A stretch of DNA of 64,000 nt, from NCBI RefSeq assembly GCF_003628305.1, contig NZ_RBZM01000001.1, forward strand, positions 310,001 through 374,000. The letters are read 5' to 3'. A program made the translations under genes and the position numbers. This stretch comes from Cohnella endophytica. Lineage in GTDB: Bacteria > Bacillota > Bacilli > Paenibacillales > Paenibacillaceae. This document shows positions 17,078 through 25,370 of this stretch, piece by piece. A model generated the notes under the pieces. The model had not been told where the DNA came from. It saw only the letters and a program-made list of their open reading frames with translations, and made no database searches. Positions within the stretch are counted from its first letter, which is position 1; the number at the start of each line of letters is the position of its first letter.

Positions 17078-18277
17078 ATGAAAAAAATACCCGTAACCGT
17101 GTTGAACGGTTATCTTGGAGCCGGAAAAACAACGGTTTTGAACCACGTACTCAATAATCGGCAAGGCTTAAGAGTAGCTGTCATCGTCAACGATTTGAGC
17201 GAAGTTAATATTGATGCGGATCTGATAAAGCAAGGCGGAGGTTTATCCCGAACAGACGAGAAGCTCGTGGAAATGTCCAATGGCTGCATCTGCTGCACGC
17301 TACGCGAGGATTTACTCCGTGAAGTCGAACGTCTTGCGTTAGAGGGAAGATTCGACTATATCCTGATCGAATCTACCGGTGTCGGGGAGCCGATCCCGGT
17401 CGCACAGACTTTCAGTTATATCGACGAAGAGCAAGGGATCGATCTGACGCGTTTATGTCGCCTCGACTGCATGGTAACCGTAGTGGACGCCTGTCGATTC
17501 TGGCATGACTTCTCTTCCGGAGAAACATTGCTCGACAGAAGGCAAGCCGTAGGGGAAGACGATACGCGCGAAGTGGTGGATTTGTTGATCGACCAGATCG
17601 AATTTTGCGACGTGCTCATTCTGAATAAGACGGATTTAATCGAAGCGGAGGAACTCGCTCAGTTGGAAGGCGTGCTTCGCAAGCTCCAACCTCGCGCGAA
17701 AATCATTCGTACCTCTCACGGAAAGATCGACCCCGCCGAGATCCTGAACACCGGTCTCTTCGATTTCGATACGGCAAGCCAGTCCGCCGGATGGATGCTC
17801 GAGATGGATAAGTCCGAACACGTTCCGGAGACGGAGGAGTACGGAATATCCTCGTTCGTATACGAACGCCGTATCCCGTTTCATCCGCAAAGGTTAATGG
17901 AATGGCTAATGGACTGGCCGGAGGAGGTCGTACGCGCGAAAGGAATCGCCTGGGTAGCTTCGAGGAATGACATGGGTCAAAGCTTAAGCCAAGCCGGCCC
18001 TTCGATTCAATTCGGACCTTCCGGATATTGGGTCGCCGCTCTGCCTGCATCGGAAAGGGAGATGTACCTTCAAGAAGAGCAGGATCTCAGGGAACAATGG
18101 CACCATGAGTATGGCGACCGGATCACGAAACTCGTGCTAATCGGTATCGAGATGGACCAAGAGGGAATCTCGCGAACTTTGGATGACTGCCTGTTGACTA
18201 ACGAGGAGCTGTCGCAGGATTGGCGCGAATACCAAGATCCTCTTCCCAACGCGATTCAAACGATGGAAATTCATTGA
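17078..18277 (+). CDS. zagA: COG0523 zinc metallochaperone GTPase (ZagA/YciC type)
   Basis: A 399-residue G3E-family GTPase. Visible motifs are Walker A GYLGAGKTTVLNHVL, the hallmark metal site CxCC in SNGCICCTLREDL, an IESTGVGEPIPVAQTF switch region and the guanine-binding LILNKTDL. A C-terminal CobW domain follows. The sequence closely resembles Bacillus ZagA (YciC), which delivers zinc to essential enzymes such as FolE under zinc starvation. GGAG is 8 nt from the ATG at 17078; an ATG two codons earlier is too close. A perfect Zur box overlaps its promoter, and the zinc-free L33 gene follows 38 nt later. Confidence 0.92.
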   Translation: MKKIPVTVLNGYLGAGKTTVLNHVLNNRQGLRVAVIVNDLSEVNIDADLIKQGGGLSRTDEKLVEMSNGCICCTLREDLLREVERLALEGRFDYILIESTGVGEPIPVAQTFSYIDEEQGIDLTRLCRLDCMVTVVDACRFWHDFSSGETLLDRRQAVGEDDTREVVDLLIDQIEFCDVLILNKTDLIEAEELAQLEGVLRKLQPRAKIIRTSHGKIDPAEILNTGLFDFDTASQSAGWMLEMDKSEHVPETEEYGISSFVYERRIPFHPQRLMEWLMDWPEEVVRAKGIAWVASRNDMGQSLSQAGPSIQFGPSGYWVAALPASEREMYLQEEQDLREQWHHEYGDRITKLVLIGIEMDQEGISRTLDDCLLTNEELSQDWREYQDPLPNAIQTMEIH

Positions 18278-18315
18278 TTGGATTACGTTATCGAAAGCAA
18301 AGGAGGTGAACCCGC

Positions 18316-18465
18316 ATGCGAGTCATAATTACGCTTGCTTGTACCGAGACAGGGGATCGCAACTATACGACGTCGAAAAACAAACGAACGCATCCGACGC
18401 GGTTGGAATTGAAAAAGTACTGTCCCAGGTTAAAAAGAGTAACGTTACACCGTGAGACCCGCTAA
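18316..18465 (+). CDS. rpmG: Ribosomal protein L33, zinc-independent (C-) paralogue
   Basis: A 49-residue frame with the L33 signature: [16 protein letters not shown] at the start and [21 protein letters not shown] at the end. Canonical L33 binds zinc through two CxxC pairs. Here the second cysteine of each pair is replaced (C9-x-x-T12 and C36-x-x-L39), so zinc cannot be held. Such C- paralogues replace the zinc form in ribosomes during zinc starvation and release zinc. A strong AAAGGAGGTGAA precedes the ATG. It sits 38 nt after zagA behind the Zur box, which supports this role. Confidence 0.93.
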   Translation: MRVIITLACTETGDRNYTTSKNKRTHPTRLELKKYCPRLKRVTLHRETR

Positions 18466-18532
18466 TGTCGTAACGAAGCAGATTAAGCCTGGAGCTTATT
18501 AATAATAGCCTTTGCGAGGGAATGCCTAACCG

Positions 18533-19339
18533 ATGTCAAAAACAAACAACAATACCAGATTGCCTCGAGCCAAAGGCTTGGATATGGCCAACTATTATAC
18601 GTACAAAGAATGCGCGGCAAAAGCAAAACGCATCGTGTTGAATCCCGCTAATGTCCAAGTCATAGAAGAGTTTATTCACATCGCTGTGATGAAAGAGAAA
18701 TTCGAATCGTTTAACGTTCCCGTCCCGAACAAAATGATTTTGTTCGGACCACCTGGAACCGGCAAGACTTTAACGGCCTTCTATATGGCAGAGCGCCTTC
18801 GTCTACCTCTGATCCTAGTACGTTTGGATACGATTATTCAAAGTTACTTGGGAGAAACGGGAAGCAACGTGCGCAAAATATTCGATTACGCGAAAAGCAA
18901 TCCGTGCGTGTTGTTTCTTGACGAATTCGACGCTATCGCGCGAACGAGGGACAACAACGACGAGGTAAAGGAGATGTCGCGCGTCGTCAACACGCTGTTG
19001 CAGTGCCTTGATGATTTTGGCGACGAAAGCATCTTTATGGCAGCGACCAATTTGGAAGACCAACTCGATCATGCTGTTTGGCGGAGATTCGACACTAAAA
19101 TGCATTACGGAATACCGGATGACGATCGCCGCAATGAGTACCTTCGATTGCAAAGCGATGACTTCGTATTGGAAAATGCCTCACTGATCGAGCGCGCGAC
19201 CGTCCTCACCGCTGGATGTAGTTTTGCGGAGATCGAACAGATCATCCTTAAAGCGAAACGCAAAGCGATTATCGCCAATACGCCTTTACAGCTGTATCAA
19301 ATCGAAAGTTCGATTCTGGAATATAATCCGCATAGATGA
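18533..19339 (+). CDS. Orphan single-domain AAA+ ATPase in the zinc island
   Basis: A 268-residue protein consisting almost only of one classical AAA module: Walker A GPPGTGKT (residues 72-79), Walker B CVLFLDEFDA (D130, E131), a second region of homology with sensor-1 Asn in FMAATNLEDQLDHAVWRRFD, and a C-terminal helical lid. The pattern is of the FtsH/Cdc48/spastin kind rather than Clp. The N terminus (about 1-50) is short and has no known substrate-binding domain or membrane segment, and no protease is fused or adjacent. It begins 67 nt after the L33 paralogue with no terminator between, so it is probably in the Zur-controlled zagA transcript. A terminator follows. Its substrate is unknown. 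Confidence 0.8.
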   Translation: MSKTNNNTRLPRAKGLDMANYYTYKECAAKAKRIVLNPANVQVIEEFIHIAVMKEKFESFNVPVPNKMILFGPPGTGKTLTAFYMAERLRLPLILVRLDTIIQSYLGETGSNVRKIFDYAKSNPCVLFLDEFDAIARTRDNNDEVKEMSRVVNTLLQCLDDFGDESIFMAATNLEDQLDHAVWRRFDTKMHYGIPDDDRRNEYLRLQSDDFVLENASLIERATVLTAGCSFAEIEQIILKAKRKAIIANTPLQLYQIESSILEYNPHR

Positions 19340-19362
19340 TAATTTAGGATAAACTCGGAAAA

Positions 19363-19394
19363 AGCCTGCGGATTAAGATCCGCAGGCTTTATTC
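19363..19394 (+). terminator. Rho-independent terminator after the AAA+ gene
   Basis: AGCCTGCGGAT, loop TAAG's three to four bases, ATCCGCAGGCT followed by TTATT. The remaining ~250 bases before zur hold only presumed promoter sequence; I see no gene there. Confidence 0.88.
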
Positions 19395-19651
19395 CATTCT
19401 TGACGGGTTTGTTCTTCATCGATCTCAATACCGATCAGCACAACATATGAAAATGCCATGCGGCATTGTCCGCTAGGATATATCCTTTAGCCAATGAAGC
19501 AATATGAAATTCACTACGATCATACCACCTCGATTATTCTGTTGTAAAATTTACGATTAATAGCTTTTGGAAACATGACTTTCATGGCAAAGACCACCCC
19601 AACCTGTTACAATATAAGACAATATAGAAATCAAGGAGAAGGTACAAAAGA

Positions 19652-20077
19652 ATGTCAAAATCAAACAACGTACATGAAATGCTCAATATCATGTCCAAGA
19701 ACGGCTGGAGAATTACGGACCAACGAAAATCGTTGGCACAGATCTTCTCTGACCATCCAGGATACCTTTCGCCTAAAGACGTGTACGATCATATGAGCGA
19801 GAAATACCCAAGCGTCAGCTTCGATACGGTCTATCGCAACCTGCGAATGATGAATGACATGGGCGTATTGGAGCAGTTTTATTTTATGGATGGAGGCTTG
19901 AAATTTAGAGCGAATTGCTTGGACCATCATCATCATCATTTGATTTGCATCAATTGCGAGAAGACGCTTACGTTCGATTATTGTCCTATGGATAATGGAG
20001 TCGAGCTTCCCGGAAACTATAAGATCGTGAATCATCGATTTGAAATCTACGGTTTATGCGAAGATTGCCAACAATAA
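19652..20077 (+). CDS. zur: Zinc uptake regulator Zur (Fur family)
   Basis: A 141-residue Fur-family repressor. The winged-helix half (about 1-85) contains the family recognition helix SFDTVYRNLRMM. The C-terminal half has the regulatory metal ligands in LDHHHHHLICINCEKT and two structural cysteine pairs, CINC and CEDC, that hold one zinc. Placement amid znuCBA, zagA and C- L33, all behind Zur-type palindromes, argues for zinc rather than iron or peroxide sensing. AAGGAGAAGG precedes the ATG. The gene has its own promoter region and no obvious Zur box of its own. A small hairpin after the stop (20094-20114) could be a weak terminator. Confidence 0.9.
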   Translation: MSKSNNVHEMLNIMSKNGWRITDQRKSLAQIFSDHPGYLSPKDVYDHMSEKYPSVSFDTVYRNLRMMNDMGVLEQFYFMDGGLKFRANCLDHHHHHLICINCEKTLTFDYCPMDNGVELPGNYKIVNHRFEIYGLCEDCQQ

Positions 20078-20086
20078 TCAGCCGAA

Positions 20087-20140
20087 TTGACAAAATAACA
20101 GTCTTCCTGTTATTCTCGTTTCATATCGTAATTATTACAA
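20087..20140 (+). promoter_or_regulatory. Promoter and Zur box of the permease/TIGR03943 operon
   Basis: TTGACA (20087-20092), 18-bp spacer, TATTCT (20111-20116), then TCGTAATTATTACAA (20126-20140), which differs from the Zur consensus at one base. The operator would sit on the transcription start. Confidence 0.8.
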
Positions 20141-20144
20141 TTGA

Positions 20145-21173
20145 GTGCAGGTGGTCAGGCTGAAATTATCTTCTATTGCAGGCACGTGGAAGATGAACGC
20201 GACTTTCGGCATCGTTATCGCGTTCATCGTTCTATTTTCCTTAAATCCGTCCCTGATTAGCAACTTATCCTTTACGGTAGGACCAGAGGTACATACGTTT
20301 AAGACGATGTTAATCAGCATCGTGCTTGAAGCGCTTCCGTTTTTGTTGCTGGGCGTGTTTGTCTCATCGTTTATGCATGTATTCATACCCGAAGCCTGGT
20401 TTCGCAAAATGATTCCAAGGAATCCGTATTTAGGAGTTCTTGTTGCTTGTTTATTGGGCATCGTTTTCCCGATATGCGAGTGCGGGCTCATCCCGATCGT
20501 TAGGAGACTGGTATCCAAGGGAATGCCGCTATACGCGGGCGTCGTATTTATATTGGTCGGACCGATCGTGAACCCGATCGTATTCTCGGCGACATTCAAC
20601 GCGTTCAGAACAAAGCCGGAGATGGTATACGCCCGGATGGGACTTGCTATCGCGGTCGGGGCGGTTATAGGCTTGATCATCTATTATTTCGTGAAGATCA
20701 ATCCGATACGTATCTCGAGAGAATCAATTAATAATGCGTCAACGCATACGCATTCGCATTCGTGTAGTCGATTCGTTGAAATGCTTGAGCATGCCGGCGG
20801 AGAATTTTTCGATATGGGGAAGTTCTTAATCTTTGGTTCGCTAATTACTGCAGCCATACAAGCGTTCGTGCCGCGCTCCGATCTCGTCAATATCGGTCAA
20901 GGCGAGTTCGGTTCGCATTTCTTCATGATGGGATTTGCGTTCATTCTCTCGCTTTGCTCGACTTCTGATGCCTTCGTGGCTTCCTCGTTCGCAAGCACGT
21001 TCTCCGCGGGATCACTGCTTACGTTTCTTGTCTTCGGACCTATGCTGGATTTCAAGAGCACGCTAATGTTACTTTCGTTGTTTAAGATTAAATTCGTATT
21101 ATTTCTTGCAGGATTGATCGCCATAACCGTATTCATCGGAGCATGGATGCTCGGGAATCATTATTTGAATTAG
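20145..21173 (+). CDS. Predicted permease (YcgR/DUF318, UPF0718)
   Basis: A 342-residue membrane protein with about eight helices of the DUF318/UPF0718 permease family. Family features are LEALPFLLLGVFVSSFMH, the cysteine motif FPICECGLIPIVRRL and VGPIVNPIVFSATF, with a mirrored second half (LCSTSDAFVASSFA). A cytoplasmic His-rich loop (THTHSHSCSR, about 195-205) separates the halves. A Zur box at the promoter and the partner gene (YcgQ-like) suggest a role in zinc or related metal handling; the substrate is unproven. The start is uncertain: GTG 20145 has no clear ribosome site, and AGGTGG at 20149-20154 points to initiation slightly later; ATG 20193 is another option. Confidence 0.8.
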   Translation: MQVVRLKLSSIAGTWKMNATFGIVIAFIVLFSLNPSLISNLSFTVGPEVHTFKTMLISIVLEALPFLLLGVFVSSFMHVFIPEAWFRKMIPRNPYLGVLVACLLGIVFPICECGLIPIVRRLVSKGMPLYAGVVFILVGPIVNPIVFSATFNAFRTKPEMVYARMGLAIAVGAVIGLIIYYFVKINPIRISRESINNASTHTHSHSCSRFVEMLEHAGGEFFDMGKFLIFGSLITAAIQAFVPRSDLVNIGQGEFGSHFFMMGFAFILSLCSTSDAFVASSFASTFSAGSLLTFLVFGPMLDFKSTLMLLSLFKIKFVLFLAGLIAITVFIGAWMLGNHYLN

Positions 21174-21195
21174 GCGGGAATCGAAGGGAGGACTC

Positions 21196-22197
21196 TTGAT
21201 GGAAGAACGGCGTAATTTGTTGCCGCATTATTTAATTCGCGCGACCCTACTGGGTTGTTTCTCCCTGTATATCGTACATCTCGTTAAAGCCGACAAGCTG
21301 CAATATTATATCGTGCCCAGGATGATTCCTTACGTCAAATACGGGGCTATGGCCTTATTCCTGCTAGCTGGTTTCTATCTGTTTATTGCGGTACAAAGGG
21401 GCGGAAGCGGTGCGGAGGAGGATTGCGATTGCGGGCACGAACCGCCGAGGTCTATTTTACGGAACGGTATGATTTATGGATTATTTGCCATTCCGCTGCT
21501 GCTGGGATTCATGTTGCCGGATCGAATTATGGGAAGCGAAGTCGTAGCGGTTAAGGGCATGAATTTGAACGTAGCTACAGTAACCCAACGACCTTCCATT
21601 CCCGTACAACCCGTCGACGCGATCGAACCTGTAACCACTTCGGAGCCTTTAGGCGAGATGCCGAACAATAACCTTGATACAACAGCATCAGATCCGAAGG
21701 ACGTTGTCGAGGCGCAGCCATCCGCTCACGACGAACTGGATAAGCTGTTCCCCGCGGACGAGTTCAGCATCGACTATGCCGAGTTAGGCAAGAAGCTGTA
21801 TAAGCGGGACGTGATTCCTATTAAGACCGTCGGTTTCCTCGAAATGCTGACGATGCTTGATCTGTTCAAAGAAAATTTCATCGGAAAAGAAATTGTTATC
21901 AGCGGGTTCGTATACCGTGAAAACGACATGAAGAAAGACCAGTTCGTCGTATCCCGCATGGCCATGCAATGTTGCTCGGCCGATGCGATGCCCTATGGAT
22001 TTTTGGTTAAATCGGCTAACGGTGCAACTTTGAAGAAAGACACGTGGATTACGATGACCGGGAAGCTATCGACCGTTAATTATAGGGGGAACGATATTAT
22101 TCAATTGGAAGCGAAAAAAATAACCGTTATTAAAGCCCCGAATGACCCCTACGTATATCCTTATTATGACGACTTTGATGAACTGGCAAAGGAGTAA
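21196..22197 (+). CDS. TIGR03943 family membrane protein (YcgQ-like, UPF0703)
   Basis: A 333-residue protein that accompanies DUF318 permeases. Two to four N-terminal helices (about 10-115) enclose the motif EEDCDCGHEPPRS. A long external Pro/Thr/Asp-rich linker (about 125-195) follows, then a C-terminal domain (about 200-325) with VISGFVYRENDMKKDQFVVSRMAMQCCSADAMPYGFLV. The CCSAD cysteines are typical of the family and could bind metal. It starts 22 nt after the permease, preceded by AAGGGAGGA, and shares its Zur-controlled promoter. Function is unestablished. Confidence 0.82.
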   Translation: MMEERRNLLPHYLIRATLLGCFSLYIVHLVKADKLQYYIVPRMIPYVKYGAMALFLLAGFYLFIAVQRGGSGAEEDCDCGHEPPRSILRNGMIYGLFAIPLLLGFMLPDRIMGSEVVAVKGMNLNVATVTQRPSIPVQPVDAIEPVTTSEPLGEMPNNNLDTTASDPKDVVEAQPSAHDELDKLFPADEFSIDYAELGKKLYKRDVIPIKTVGFLEMLTMLDLFKENFIGKEIVISGFVYRENDMKKDQFVVSRMAMQCCSADAMPYGFLVKSANGATLKKDTWITMTGKLSTVNYRGNDIIQLEAKKITVIKAPNDPYVYPYYDDFDELAKE

Positions 22198-22206
22198 TAA
22201 ACGATA

Positions 22207-22234
22207 GGTCTCCGCGAAAATGCGGGGACTTTTG
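22207..22234 (+). terminator. Rho-independent terminator of the permease operon
   Basis: GTCTCCGC, loop GAAAAT, GCGGGGAC followed by TTTTG; eight-bp stem with one wobble. Confidence 0.75.
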
Positions 22235-22356
22235 ATTGTGTTCGGTTTGGTGTAACTTCGAAGGACTTGAAATTCTTGTAAATGCATGGCAAGATAGCGG
22301 ATGTATGGATTGTCGAGCACTTCTTATATTTCCACCAGATTACACTGACAGGCAGG

Positions 22357-24051
22357 ATGATTATGCAATATTTCACTAAGAAATGGACCACAGAGAGACT
22401 TACTGTTTTCGCCGCCTTATTTATTTTACTTATTTATGTTTTACCACTGTTTCTTCTGGGAGAAAACGCTCATATCCGAGTTCACGACAATTTGGACTCC
22501 AATATCGCTTGGTATAAGGTGCTAGTACGAAGCAACGAGCTGTTTGGGTCGCTGAATGCGGTCATTCCCCAGGTGATTAACGGTTTGCCGCGAGGCGCCT
22601 ATGAATCTGAATATAGCGGTATTATATGGCTGCATGCGCTTTTTCCTACCATGACAGCTTATGCGATAAGCCAAACCATAACGAGGGTCATGGCTTTTCT
22701 TGGGATGTTCTGGTTGCTAAAAAAGCATTTTATTAAAGAGCAGGACGTTAGCCTCATTCGCGTCGGAGTTTCTCTAGCCTTCGCATTGACGCCGTTTTGG
22801 CCGTCGGGCATGTTAAGCACATTGGGACAGCCGTTGGCTCTATGGGCATTTTTGAATATCCGCAACAGAGAGATTTCTTGGAAAGAATGGGCGGTTCTCA
22901 TTCTCCTGCCCTTGTACTCCAGCTTTGTCCTCGGATTTTTCTTTTTCTTGACGGCGATGGGCTTGCTGTGGTTGCGGGACTTGATCAAGAAGCGCGATTG
23001 GAATCCCGTATTTATTGGGAGTATCGCGTTTATGACCCTGATTTATTTGGCCATCGAATATAGACTTGTGTTTGGGCTCGTTTTTGCGGAAGCCCCGACC
23101 AGCCGCTCGGAATTTGTCAATTCAACGCTTGGTCTCGGGCATACTATTTGTCTTGCTTTTTTGAATTTTATATTTGGTCATAACGCGGTATTAACCATAC
23201 ACACAGCAATCATCTTGCCTATCCTCTTCGTTGCGCTTGGAATTGTGATTAGCCGCAAAAGCCTGCAAACAAATCATAGGTTTGTTTTTTTGCTTGGGCT
23301 GAATTTCCTTCTGTCTCTGTGGTACGCCTTTTGGTTTTACAAAGGGTGGGAGCCATTAAAGGAACAATTTTCGATATTGAATACGTTTAATTTTGCTCGG
23401 TTCCATTTTCTACGTCCTTTAGTGATCTATCTTGGTTTTGCGCTCGGACTACATATCCTTTGGAAGATGGGCAAACTGTGGCATAAGAGAGTTCGCGTTT
23501 TGCTTGTATTACAGGTTCTTTTACTTTGCGTTTGCAACGATGAAATCATCTATAGAGTGTACGGCGAGCCATCGGTTAAACAGTTCTATGCGGTCGATCA
23601 GTTTCAACAGATCAAGGAATATATCGGGAAGCCTCAACAATCCTATCGCTTAGGCAGCATTGGACTTCACCCCGCTATCGCGCAGTACAATGGATTCTAT
23701 ACATTGGACACCTACAATAATTACTATCCGCTTACGTACAAGCACGAATTTAGAAAAATCATTGCTAAGGAATTGGACAAAAGCCCTGACCTGAAAACCT
23801 ATTTTGATCAATGGGGAGGCCGTTGTTATCTATTTGTAAGCGAACTAGGAGAGAATTACGGGTTTAAAAAGAACTCTGCTAAGCAGATCCACCATCTAGA
23901 GCTGAATATAGATGCTTTTAAGGCGATGGGAGGCCGTTATCTAATATCGTCCGTGCCGATCTTAAATGCCGATGAAGACGGACTCCTATTCTTGAAAAGC
24001 TTCGACAACCCTGATTCCGCCTGGAAAATATACCTGTACCAAGTAAAATGA
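22357..24051 (+). CDS. DUF6044 family polytopic membrane protein (YkoS-like)
   Basis: About 564 residues with roughly ten hydrophobic helices in the first two thirds and a soluble C-terminal third. The opening (LPLFLLGENAHIRVHDNLDSNIAWYK), with the acidic HDNLDS motif in the first external loop, and PRGAYESEYSG resemble the DUF6044/YkoS family, whose layout recalls GT-C glycosyltransferases and YfhO-type lipid-linked sugar transferases. AGGCAGG lies just upstream; ATG 22357 or ATG 22363 is the start, the second being better spaced. It is a single gene ending at a strong terminator. Substrate and role are unknown. Confidence 0.78.
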   Translation: MIMQYFTKKWTTERLTVFAALFILLIYVLPLFLLGENAHIRVHDNLDSNIAWYKVLVRSNELFGSLNAVIPQVINGLPRGAYESEYSGIIWLHALFPTMTAYAISQTITRVMAFLGMFWLLKKHFIKEQDVSLIRVGVSLAFALTPFWPSGMLSTLGQPLALWAFLNIRNREISWKEWAVLILLPLYSSFVLGFFFFLTAMGLLWLRDLIKKRDWNPVFIGSIAFMTLIYLAIEYRLVFGLVFAEAPTSRSEFVNSTLGLGHTICLAFLNFIFGHNAVLTIHTAIILPILFVALGIVISRKSLQTNHRFVFLLGLNFLLSLWYAFWFYKGWEPLKEQFSILNTFNFARFHFLRPLVIYLGFALGLHILWKMGKLWHKRVRVLLVLQVLLLCVCNDEIIYRVYGEPSVKQFYAVDQFQQIKEYIGKPQQSYRLGSIGLHPAIAQYNGFYTLDTYNNYYPLTYKHEFRKIIAKELDKSPDLKTYFDQWGGRCYLFVSELGENYGFKKNSAKQIHHLELNIDAFKAMGGRYLISSVPILNADEDGLLFLKSFDNPDSAWKIYLYQVK

Positions 24052-24085
24052 TCAACTGAAGCCATACAGGAATAAGAAGCAGAAT

Positions 24086-24127
24086 AACCGCTATTGATCA
24101 ATCATTTGATCGGTAGCGGTTTTTTCT
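24086..24127 (+). terminator. Rho-independent terminator
   Basis: AACCGCTATTGATCAA, loop TCA, TTTGATCGGTAGCGGTT followed by TTTTCTT. Confidence 0.88.
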
Positions 24128-24258
24128 TGATGGTAATACAGAGAAAATCGGTAAAAATTCATCTCATTTCATTATTAATTTGAATAGGCCAGTGTCGCGG
24201 TTTGTTAGGCGGGCATAGGATATCTCGATGTAAATGCTGCTATTGGAGGAGAAAATTC

Positions 24259-25023
24259 ATGTATTTTAATTCATATCAACAACTTGAACAGCAACGCGCC
24301 TTCCCTGGATTGGGGATACCGGGAGTGGGCATGCCTGGTGGCGGAATGCCTGGAGGCGGCTTCCCAGGAGGAGGAATGCCTGGGGGTGGCTTCCCAGGAG
24401 GAGGAATGCCTGGGGGTGGCTTCCCAGGAGGAGGAATGCCTGGGGGTGGCTTCCCAGGAGGAGGAATGCCTGGGGGTGGCTTCCCAGGTGGCGGCTTCCC
24501 AGGAGGAGGTTTCCCAGGAGGAGCTTTCCCAGGTGGCGGCTTCCCAGGTGGCGGCTTCCCAGGGGGAGGTTTCCCAGGTGGCGGCTTCCCAGGGGGAGGT
24601 TTCCCAGGGGGAGGTTTCCCAGGTGGCGGCTTCCCAGGGGGAGGTTTCCCAGGTGGCGGCTTCCCAGGGGGAGGTTTCCCAGGTGGCGGCTTTCCTGGAG
24701 GAGGTTTCCCAGGTGGCGAAATGCCTGGAGGAGGGTTCCCAGGAGGAGGAATGCCTGGAGGAGGAATGCCTGGAGGCGGCTTCCCAGGAGGAGGAATGCC
24801 TGGAGGAGGAATGCCTGGAGGTGGCTTCCCAGGAGGAGGAATGCCTGGAGGTGGCTTCCCAGGAGGAGGAATGCCTGGAGGTGGCTTCCCAGGAGGTGGA
24901 ATGCCTGGAGGCGGAATGCCTGGAGGTGGAATGCCTGGAGGAGGAATGCCTGGAGGTGGAATGCCTAGAGGTGGAATGCCTGGAGGCGGAATGCCTGAAG
25001 GTGGCATGCCAGGGGGCGGATGA
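24259..25023 (+). CDS. Glycine-rich pentapeptide-repeat protein
   Basis: A 254-residue protein with a short leader, MYFNSYQQLEQQRAFPGLG, followed by more than forty near-perfect five-residue units of the type G-[F/M]-P-G-G up to the last codon. GGAGGA is 8 nt before the ATG and a terminator follows, so it is a real gene. There is no signal peptide or transmembrane helix. Such low-complexity Gly/Pro/aromatic proteins are often structural and, in spore formers, can belong to coat or outer spore layers; the mother-cell assignment here is only a guess. The repeats could expand or contract by slippage. I do not recognise an exact family. Confidence 0.75.
   Translation: MYFNSYQQLEQQRAFPGLGIPGVGMPGGGMPGGGFPGGGMPGGGFPGGGMPGGGFPGGGMPGGGFPGGGMPGGGFPGGGFPGGGFPGGAFPGGGFPGGGFPGGGFPGGGFPGGGFPGGGFPGGGFPGGGFPGGGFPGGGFPGGGFPGGGFPGGEMPGGGFPGGGMPGGGMPGGGFPGGGMPGGGMPGGGFPGGGMPGGGFPGGGMPGGGFPGGGMPGGGMPGGGMPGGGMPGGGMPRGGMPGGGMPEGGMPGGG
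24325..25020 (+). repeat. 15-bp tandem repeat tract (about 700 bp)
   Basis: Near-identical 15-bp units coding G-[F/M]-P-G-G. A 30-bp double unit is repeated four times exactly from about 24358 to 24480, followed by GGTTTCCCAGGTGGC-type and then GGAATGCCTGGAGGT-type blocks. The block structure indicates successive local duplications. Because of the repeat, several other frames on both strands also stay open, but they are by-products. Confidence 0.95.
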
Positions 25024-25104
25024 CCTAGAGATGGCTACTCTGGGAACCTTCAAGAAGGTAATTAGGTCTATCGCCTGTTCTAGAATCACCAAATACACAA
25101 AAGG

Positions 25105-25134
25105 AAGGTCCGTCAATATGGCGGACCTTTTTTA
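25105..25134 (+). terminator. Rho-independent terminator of the glycine-rich gene
   Basis: AAGGTCCG, loop of nine bases, CGGACCTT followed by TTTT. The region 25135-25370 holds no gene; it carries the xylanase control region. Confidence 0.88.
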
Positions 25135-25256
25135 CGTTCGCAACTTAGCTTGGCACTAGCTACTTACAGTTCCAACTCCAAATATCTATGCTTTTTACAG
25201 TATATACTAAATTCCTTCTGGTGAAATTTTAAGGATTGCTTTGATAAAATACATGT

Positions 25257-25270
25257 TGTAATCGCTTACA
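25257..25270 (+). promoter_or_regulatory. CcpA catabolite-responsive element (cre) upstream of xynA
   Basis: TGTAATCGCTTACA fits the Bacillus cre consensus TGWAANCGNTNWCA at every position. It lies 100 nt before the xylanase start, so it should repress the xylanase/esterase pair when preferred sugars are present. Confidence 0.82.
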
Positions 25271-25370
25271 AAGTTAAAAAGTGGAAGGGAGTGGGAGCCG
25301 CTGCCTGTTAAGGGTTGCACAGAATCATAGTAGAGTGTCATGCATTTCAATCAAATTGGAGGAATGCGAA

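Noticed and set aside
24325..25020. Possible CRISPR-like array because of regular short repeats.
   Set aside because: Units are contiguous with no unique spacers and encode a pentapeptide; no cas genes are near.
24271..25159. Long open frames in other phases and on the minus strand across the glycine-rich gene (243-291 codons).
   Set aside because: They arise because a 15-bp repeat, a multiple of three, keeps all phases free of stops. None has a ribosome binding site, and only the GFPGG frame has one plus a terminator.
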